IMG/VR virus record: IMGVR_UViG_3300009183_000314 | Span: 1-27,180 of that record | DNA: 27,180 bases | Reading direction: 5' to 3' (one strand) | Source of the DNA: a virus | Shown: one piece after another, positions 24,101-27,180 of the stretch | Position numbering within the stretch: position 1 is the stretch's first letter | Layout of the letters: each line of letters opens with the position of its first letter | Notes under the pieces: generated by a model | Databases searched by the model: none | What the model saw: only the letters and a program-made list of their open reading frames with translations | Told to the model about the DNA's origin: nothing | Made by a program: the position numbers and the translations under genes

Positions 24101-24410
24101 CGCCGTTGATATAATAACGACTTGCAATTGCATAAGTTGATGAATTTCCACCATACTCTAAATCATAAATCATTGCATCTAAGATATATTCTATATCTCT
24201 TTTGCATTTGTTTGATCTTGTCGTATCGTAGAGGTAGCCAATAAATGGGCTGACTAACGCAGCGATCTGTTGACGGATGTATGCATCCATTTCTTGAATT
24301 AAAAAATCTTTGTTTGCTTCAAGCAACGCTACAGTTTTAGGATACTGTCCGTATGCCGGAGGTATTTCTCCTGGGACAAACTTATAATTCGAAATCTGCT
24401 TCTTTGCCAT
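18099..24410 (-). CDS. Giant multidomain virion protein (2103 residues)
   Basis: A very large structural protein, of the kind found in marine T4-like phages next to fibre genes; likely tail-fibre or baseplate-attached. Domains in order: two copies of a helical module, about residues 25-105 and 195-275, each with LLE.NK.F..EE/M...I and KC(K/R)RD(I/V).Y(I/V)...I.DL..GGN; a region to about 480 with KMPGYYKLKDFLLITNA; beta-rich stretches with SHGL..G..ITI and GTGYAAGNTITIAG / GANYTIGDTITISG units (about 490-1000); a conserved-looking centre with FFVHRPFDGGVQLGT, KYIRYQSGKGVQYNTG, GMFWQYDG, GIQHTWYGAGFIDFM (about 1015-1290); and a C-terminal Thr/Ser-rich array of four repeats (18330-19620). Start at 24410 has GAGGAA upstream. 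Co-transcribed with the 193-residue fibre gene. Confidence 0.75.
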   Translation of the reverse strand: MAKKQISNYKFVPGEIPPAYGQYPKTVALLEANKDFLIQEMDAYIRQQIAALVSPFIGYLYDTTRSNKCKRDIEYILDAMIYDLEYGGNSSTYAIASRYYINGVIQILTPTVEVDVDTWLRGKITTNILTNTTYTRLNSTLTQTVITGAAAEAAGISRLTTLFNYVINTISTGPSALPTPVAPDTQNGGLLTNAVALLESNKRFIQEETIAFIAYNVANNIEPYVYYTYNAEKCRRDVSYVIEGYISDLKHGGNRQTIFNASYYWENGVPQVDGDRMPEVAAHTFIRDLIDNYIWANVAFGARQTAVSQVIDNGNTPETFSPTRLKELSNIILDVIQYGVTYLPTKITNRGYIKMPGYYKLKDFLLITNASRNTIMYNFADTDAAAEVTYSEDFDSDFAGALYGNEKITTITLDIDTRNMMVTDNIQIFVEGKEQAVRMNEAGRDAMERMKVGIPQSMLDADFEYGLQPTKWQALALMRNYPAIYEIPGSDISVVNVVTDASAGTSGTGASKITVTTLSSHGLSVGNAITIKALANSISGFSRAEGSFLIAGVDTSTTFYYYAKSKVGTTNGDVLASTYTQLRRGAFYTGAGISSPVFNLFSSGTSGTVTTSLATAAGRDIIGFTGSPPPVGSPLTGTGIVSGAQVTAVTGTGGTVASTKLTTLAPIGGTVLTVNSTTGISAGLVFDRGDGTAVTVTDVTGNDVTISGPLTSAIIGTAASYAGLSQSATNGSGTGGVFTVSRNGSSYTTTVTTPGTGYAAGNTITIAGASLGGATSTNNATATVSTASPRNTVGTFNNATLVGGTGYVTVSYTNVSTTGGTGSGLTVDLLTDGDAVTSVVVNQSGANYTIGDTITISGVGNGDATINILTVVAGGLLQSISGTTGTPITAPTKNFISAFTISEVTNASINSGDTSITYSAIASIEVTMPSPHGLIPGDTITVSISSAGTGAQLAAGPFFVEQVPTPTTLRYTARAAGTIANTLIGTVYARPDSFFVHRPFDGGVQLGTASPSHGASAIRMSKKYIRYQSGKGVQYNTGALFAPSYDLRSLTATGTAVGSVITVTTDDTDHGCQVGAQIVITGVTTSGYNGVYTVTDISNERVFSMLAIQTLGATTAILGSPCQMSVRNWHGSTVRAGIFDEQNGMFWQYDGIRMAIVRRSSTSQLAGSISINANGNSVTGTNTRFTQQLAAGDRVVIRGMTHIVGQIISDTSLTVTPDYRGVSNASDVKICKTIDIIVPQEQWNLDACNGSGPSGYNLDVTKMQMIGIQHTWYGAGFIDFMLRGPDGNYIWCHRFRNSNVNTEAYMRTGNQPVRYEVVNEGARSILSSAMTDVQTTIPLDNTFYFPNAGTVLIDNELIRYTGRTDTALTGATRSASLTQFTAGSQRNFTAGAAAAHNVRSGVILVSNTVTPIISHWGSAFMIDGQFDSDRGYIFNYAATGVSATVDKATAFLIRLAPSVSNAQIGDLGEKELLNRAQLLLGSISVTSDSVAGGGAIVIEGVLNPSNYPEDPTKITWTGLSNAAAGGQPSFAQIASGGSVTWAGATYTTTATVQGAFSTTLTAKSFAAATNNITATSFNATTQTATAPAVTSIQNATYQFAFSNSRNDFLITQTSYAAFTTTVSQGAGVGDVLSVATYLTGGQRVISVTPNYITINSINYARVVMSANANANSPTNTAVANVTFTSAFATTYNTALNIARTDFLIPNSQASTVAVTDVLSVATFLTSGQTISSITTNYCTITSTAYARIIMSGAPNSSTTPGSGNNSTVTATSAATSTYGSALSTARTDFLITDTSYATSGIAVGDTLSLSTAATLSGVQITGTAGQFSCTSTYLAVGMNVVISGTYGGTGSITGYTNPTTYRISVTNGSTTFTLTTTGGSALTTTAGTPTGLTYTTNTFLSGGQSISSITTGYITISSVSYTRIVMSAAANLTSTAGASNDITVTNAAAGSAASYVTKNFLFFDSTTWVASGATVGTKVASDQTKFPAGTSVAAITTRTFGATTVYRVTLTQTSNSTYNASDTLKFQFGSPYALPGEQVFSFIANPGNSEVLDLTELKELTATTIGGRGAFPNGPDVLAINVYKVSGTATPSNIILRWGEAQA
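18330..19620 (-). repeat. Four imperfect protein repeats at the C-terminus of the giant virion protein, one with a nested insert
   Basis: Each unit begins with (A/S)R(T/N)DFLI, continues with (D)VLS(V)AT(F/Y)LT(S/G)GQ, (I)SSIT..Y.TI.S..Y(A/T)RI(V/I)MS, and ends Thr/Ser/Ala-rich. DFLI-type anchors lie near 19590, 19308, 19045 and 18530. The third unit is interrupted between LSLSTA and TFLSGGQ by about 85 residues (18722-18975) carrying VQITGTAGQFSC and TFTLTTTGGSAL. Confidence 0.7.
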
Positions 24411-24424
24411 TTAATATTCCTCTA

Positions 24425-25006
24425 TTAGCTCATTGCTATTGACATTGCGATTGCTCGACCGTCTACATATTTTTTATTTGTTGCGTGTGTAACTGCTGTT
24501 GGCTTTGTAGCCACAACAATGTTTGTATCTGCGGTTATATCCCCAGCAACTTCTAATGTAGTCAGTGTGCCTACCGTTGATAAATTTGAATTAACTACAG
24601 TGGTGTTTATTGCTGTTCCTGTTAATGTATTAGCAGCAGCGGGCACAGTTACATTTGTACTACCATTAAATGGTACACCGTTAATATTTCTTGCAGTTGC
24701 CAGCGTCGATGCCGTATTGGCATTTCCTACTACATTGCCCACTACTTGGCCAACAAATTTATTAGCAGTTACATCACCTACTACAGATAATGCATTCCCA
24801 ACGTCTACATCAGTCTGGAATATAGCTTTTGGTACAACAGAAATTGCTGAAGAATCTGCAGAATCAATAACGCTAACTGTTACTTTTGTAAAACTGGGAG
24901 ATGTAACCGGTTTTACTTCCCATGCGGTTCCGTTCCAGATCCACGAATCTGATCCGTTGGTAAATGTTTGGTTTAGTGTTGGATTATTAGGAAAATTTAT
25001 AGCCAT
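24425..25006 (-). CDS. Short tail-fibre-type protein (193 residues)
   Basis: Seen: an N-terminal module NFPNNPTLNQTF...SWIWNGTAWE (4-31) typical of phage fibre attachment ends; a long repetitive beta section with FVGQVVGNVVGNANTASTLATARNINGVPFNGSTNVTV (about 84-121; the ATARNINGVPFNGS part is a common phage fibre element); and a C-terminal PTAVTHATNKKYVD (about 169-182) that in many fibres precedes a coiled-coil or head domain. Here the protein stops a few residues later, so the receptor-binding tip may be on another polypeptide. It follows the 383-residue gene by 32 nt with a late motif between them, and is 14 nt from the giant gene. Receptor role is inferred. Confidence 0.7.
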   Translation of the reverse strand: MAINFPNNPTLNQTFTNGSDSWIWNGTAWEVKPVTSPSFTKVTVSVIDSADSSAISVVPKAIFQTDVDVGNALSVVGDVTANKFVGQVVGNVVGNANTASTLATARNINGVPFNGSTNVTVPAAANTLTGTAINTTVVNSNLSTVGTLTTLEVAGDITADTNIVVATKPTAVTHATNKKYVDGRAIAMSIAMS

Positions 25007-25025
25007 AGTTATATCTCAATGTAAC

Positions 25026-25033
25026 TATTTAGC
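25026..25033 (-). promoter_or_regulatory. T4-type late promoter motif for the 193-residue and giant virion genes
   Basis: Minus strand GCTAAATA. The ATG at 25006 is 19 nt further on, with a weak GAG ribosome site in the predicted 13-nt leader. Confidence 0.5.
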
Positions 25034-25038
25034 TAAAA

Positions 25039-26190
25039 TTAAAGACCAGCGAAGCTCTTAACTGTAAGAGACCCCACCATGCCTACGTGTCCTGAGCACT
25101 GATAACGGTATCCGCCGGATATTCCGTCTGGAACTTTCCAGTATAAAGTTCCGGCGGTTTTCCCCTGTGCTGCGCTACCAGTGGATACTACGCCCAGTGT
25201 TGAAACGTGTACCAAACCAGTATTGTAATTAACACCCGTAGGATCTTGTATCTGGAAGGGATGTCCTGTACACTGTAAATTAAATGCTATAGTAGTTCCA
25301 GAAATTGCGTAAACTGTAGGGTTGTCGCCCGAATATTGATCGAATTGATATGCAGCAGCTAATCTATTGGTAACATTTAGACGGGTTATTGCAGGCAGAT
25401 AAACCTTATCTACAGTTAATCCTGCTGCTGATACATCGCTGATATCTGCCCAGCTGTCAATTGCATATTCGTTGTGAATTTCGACAGCATTTGTAGCAAC
25501 ATCGGTAGTGATTGCAATACCAGTCCCTGCTGTAATTGTTAATGAACTACTGGTTGATCCAGCTACTATGTTGGATTGTCCAGTAACTGATATAGTAGAA
25601 AATGCTGAAGATTCTACAGAATTTACCCAAGTTGTTCCATTGAATTTTAATACCTGATTTGTTGTTGGGCTCGATACTACTACATCGGATAATTCGTCAA
25701 GCATAGTAGCACCACCGCCACTACCGCCGCCTACATTGTCAGTTCCGTTAACCCAAACGCTGCCATTATATTTTAATACCTGGCCAGATGTTGGATTTGA
25801 AATTGCAACGTCGGTTAGGTCAACTACAGCAGTTGCACCAGTGCCACCACCGCCAGCGCCGTAGCTGGGGGTATTTGGTTGTACCCACTGTGTGCTGGTA
25901 CCGTCATTGTAATAAATGTATAATCTGCCGTTGGCAGTATTAAACCAAATAGTACCTGCTTGTACTGCGCTGCCAGTTGGGGGAGTTGCTCCAAGAGCTG
26001 CTCCGATTACACTTTCTGCGTTAGAAAGGTCTGCTTTAAGTAGAGGAATACCGCCCGAAGTTTGACCATCATATAGTCGTAATGTATTGTCTGCTTGGTC
26101 GTAAAATACTTCTCCGCGGGCCCCCAGCTTTCGATCTAAGTAATCTTTAGCCTGGGGAATTATTCGTATGTTGCTCGATACTTTTGACAT
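25039..26190 (-). CDS. Tail-fibre-type protein with a C-terminal cupredoxin-like domain (383 residues)
   Basis: Seen in order: an N-terminal part with RGEVFYDQADNTLRLYDG (about 25-42) and GTIWFNTANGRLYIYYNDG (key part of 79-97), both fibre-type hairpins; Gly-rich linkers; two tandem copies of a module L.DV....P...QVLK(Y/F)NG..WVN (about 123-153 and 165-195); a beta segment with SLTITAGTGIAI; and a C-terminal domain (about 287-383) in which GHPFQIQ (His310) and YRYQCSGHVGMVGSLTV (Cys365, His368, Met371) carry the four type-1 copper ligands in the order and C-x2-H-x2-M spacing of amicyanin. Domains of this look occur in other marine phage fibres as I recall, but copper binding is not established for this one. 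GAGG lies upstream of the start, with a leader from a late motif at 26215. Confidence 0.75.
   Translation of the reverse strand: MSKVSSNIRIIPQAKDYLDRKLGARGEVFYDQADNTLRLYDGQTSGGIPLLKADLSNAESVIGAALGATPPTGSAVQAGTIWFNTANGRLYIYYNDGTSTQWVQPNTPSYGAGGGGTGATAVVDLTDVAISNPTSGQVLKYNGSVWVNGTDNVGGGSGGGATMLDELSDVVVSSPTTNQVLKFNGTTWVNSVESSAFSTISVTGQSNIVAGSTSSSLTITAGTGIAITTDVATNAVEIHNEYAIDSWADISDVSAAGLTVDKVYLPAITRLNVTNRLAAAYQFDQYSGDNPTVYAISGTTIAFNLQCTGHPFQIQDPTGVNYNTGLVHVSTLGVVSTGSAAQGKTAGTLYWKVPDGISGGYRYQCSGHVGMVGSLTVKSFAGL
25042..25332 (-). other. Cupredoxin-like domain of the 383-residue fibre protein
   Basis: His310 (25261-25263), Cys365 (25096-25098), His368 (25087-25089), Met371 (25078-25080) read directly as CAT/TGC/CAC/ATG. 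The beta pattern (TTIAFNL, HVSTLGVV, GTLYWKVPDG, YRYQC, GSLTVKSF) is that of a plastocyanin-like sandwich. Confidence 0.65.
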
Positions 26191-26214
26191 AAGTCGTATT
26201 ATCCTCTAATTTAG

Positions 26215-26222
26215 TATTTATT
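26215..26222 (-). promoter_or_regulatory. T4-type late promoter motif for the 383-residue fibre gene
   Basis: Minus strand AATAAATACTA, extending the T4 consensus TATAAATACTA over its right half. Predicted leader about 20 nt containing GAGG. Confidence 0.6.
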
Positions 26223-26268
26223 TCTAATGTGACTACGTCCAAGAATCGCAATTGTGTGCTCTACGGCC

Positions 26269-26276
26269 GTTAAATA
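26269..26276 (+). promoter_or_regulatory. T4-type late promoter motif upstream of the oxygenase genes
   Basis: GTTAAATA, with ATG 28 nt further at 26305 and GAGG between. A TATAAT at 26281-26286 lies nearby but has no good -35 at 16-18 nt, so I favour the late motif. Confidence 0.45.
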
Positions 26277-26304
26277 CGTATATAATTAATTAAAGAGGCG
26301 GCAC

Positions 26305-26946
26305 ATGACTGAAAATACAACACCTGGCGCAGATGGATTAATACCTAAAAAAGTTGCCAAAATATTTCCAACATATATTCTTGGATACGATAATCCAAAT
26401 CATGAGATTCAAAACAAATCATTGATTGAGGTTTTAGAAACTATGGAGTTTACTCCAGGCCCGCATCAGCCCTATCAAACCATTGATAATCATTTAGAAC
26501 AACATGCTGGATTTTCAGACTTTTTTAAATGGGTCGATATCTGCTTAGAAGACTATCGTAGAACATTCAAGTATCACTGCGAAGAATTTAAAACTGTAAT
26601 TGCGTGGGCAAACAAAGCCGACCAAGCCGGTGCTCACAGAATGCACGTACACCCCAACAGTTTTATTTCTGGGATTTATTATATTTCAGAAAATCCCAGT
26701 CCTACATTTTTTGAAGACCCTCGCTATCAAATACGCAGCGGTCTTACAGTGGCATCACACGCTCAAATAGCAGACAATGTCTGGCCTTGCCCTTCTGAAA
26801 CTGGATCCTTGGTATTATTTCCGTCCTGGTTGCCGCACTACACCGATGCACAGCCGTTTGAAGGGTGGAGATATACAATATCAATGAATGTTATGCCTGC
26901 CGGTTACACTAACAAAGGCAGCTTGACTGAGTTAAAATATGGCTAA
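26305..26946 (+). CDS. 2-oxoglutarate/Fe(II)-dependent oxygenase family protein
   Basis: 213 residues, phage 2OG-oxygenase type (the 'SGIYYIS' subfamily). Seen: a helical N-terminal half; then HRMHVHPNSFISGIYYIS (key His111, His114, His116), PTFFEDPR, and GSLVLFPSWLPHYTDA with His178 as distal ligand, followed by WRYTISMNV with Arg189 placed to bind the 2-oxoglutarate carboxylate. A canonical HxD pair is not obvious: the motif reads H-V-H-P-N, so the exact iron ligands are uncertain. Such genes sit near tail and fibre genes in cyanophages and pelagiphages and may hydroxylate a protein, possibly a virion component; substrate unknown. The start has AAAGAGG upstream. Its end overlaps the next oxygenase gene by 8 nt. 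Confidence 0.82.
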   Translation: MTENTTPGADGLIPKKVAKIFPTYILGYDNPNHEIQNKSLIEVLETMEFTPGPHQPYQTIDNHLEQHAGFSDFFKWVDICLEDYRRTFKYHCEEFKTVIAWANKADQAGAHRMHVHPNSFISGIYYISENPSPTFFEDPRYQIRSGLTVASHAQIADNVWPCPSETGSLVLFPSWLPHYTDAQPFEGWRYTISMNVMPAGYTNKGSLTELKYG

Positions 26947-27180
26947 TTTTAAATTAACTGATTTTATTTCGGTGCAGAAAGACATTATACCTAAAGACGT
27001 CTGCGAACAGGTTATCAAAGACACAGAAAATATTAATTGGACTAAACACGCTTGGTATGACCCAGAAGAAGATAAAAGCACTTCATTTGAAGATAAAGAG
27101 TTAGATGTGCTATTTCCGCCAGGAAATATATCTCAATTGTTGTTTAAATATGTCACTGAACAATTTAGCAAATATGGCGA
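26939..27180 (+). CDS. Putative second 2OG/Fe(II) oxygenase, N-terminal part (runs off right edge)
   Basis: The first 80 residues are visible: MANFKLTDFISVQKDIIPKD then CEQVIKDTE, NINWTKHAWYDPEED, a LDVLFPPGNISQLLF segment and FKYVTEQFSKYG. The pattern 'IIPKDVCEQVI...W..H.WY' is that of the N-terminal helical part of phage prolyl-hydroxylase-like oxygenases; the iron and 2OG motifs would lie beyond the window, so the call rests on the N-terminus and the neighbour. The ATG at 26939 lies inside the end of the preceding gene (8-nt overlap, different frame), indicating translational coupling and a shared transcript. Confidence 0.55.
   Translation, partial: MANFKLTDFISVQKDIIPKDVCEQVIKDTENINWTKHAWYDPEEDKSTSFEDKELDVLFPPGNISQLLFKYVTEQFSKYG

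Noticed and set aside
26281-26286. TATAAT as a sigma70 promoter for the oxygenase genes
   Set aside because: No acceptable -35 at 16-18 nt; the late-type TAAATA just upstream explains it better.
26640-26660. Calling His114/His116 the definite iron ligands of the first oxygenase
   Set aside because: The segment has three histidines and no clear HxD pair, so ligand assignment by eye is not safe.
1-27180. tRNA genes, CRISPR arrays, insertion sequences, integrase or attachment sites
   Set aside because: Gene-free stretches are all under about 150 nt and show none of the expected structures.

Overview
This window reads as part of the genome of a T4-like tailed phage (a contractile-tailed myovirus) of the pelagic type, related in gene content to marine cyanophage and pelagiphage myoviruses. 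Almost every gene is a phage gene packed head to tail. Recognisable T4 homologues are gp32 (ssDNA-binding), gp17 and gp16 (terminase), gp4 (head completion), gp19 (tail tube), gp18 (tail sheath), gp1 (dNMP kinase), gp13, gp14 and gp15 (neck and tail terminator). The host cannot be fixed. A small secreted Ala/Lys/Pro-rich protein resembles periplasmic proteins of Betaproteobacteria, which weakly suggests a proteobacterial host.

Layout. 1-457 (-): start of gp32 behind a sigma70-type promoter. 580-1279 (-): two small proteins with signal peptides, each with its own promoter; the second is bracketed by two terminators that share a 14-nt direct repeat and looks like a moron. 1427-8550 (-): packaging and head-completion block (structural protein, terL, two virion-associated proteins, terS, gp4, a small conserved protein, a tail-tube/baseplate-like protein). 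8612-12786 (-): gp19 and a very large gp18. 12894-13229 (+): zinc-binding HNH-like protein, converging on gp1 (13176-13829, -). 13884-14642 (-): gp13, divergent from gp14, gp15, a degenerate Nudix-like protein and a coiled-coil protein (14676-18102, +). 18099-26190 (-): a 2103-residue virion protein and two fibre-type proteins, one ending in a cupredoxin-like domain. 26305-27180 (+): two overlapping 2-oxoglutarate/Fe(II) oxygenase-type genes.

Regulation. Two start classes are visible. gp32, gp1 and the two secreted proteins have sigma70-like promoters and Shine-Dalgarno sites. Nine late genes have a T4-late-promoter-like TAAATA or TAAGTA only 4, 5 or (once) 7 nt before the ATG and no usable Shine-Dalgarno, which predicts leaderless or nearly leaderless late mRNAs. 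gp18 and the tail-fibre genes have the same late motif further upstream, with a leader and a ribosome site. No tRNA, CRISPR array, insertion sequence or integrase was seen, and no gene-free stretch exceeds about 150 bases.
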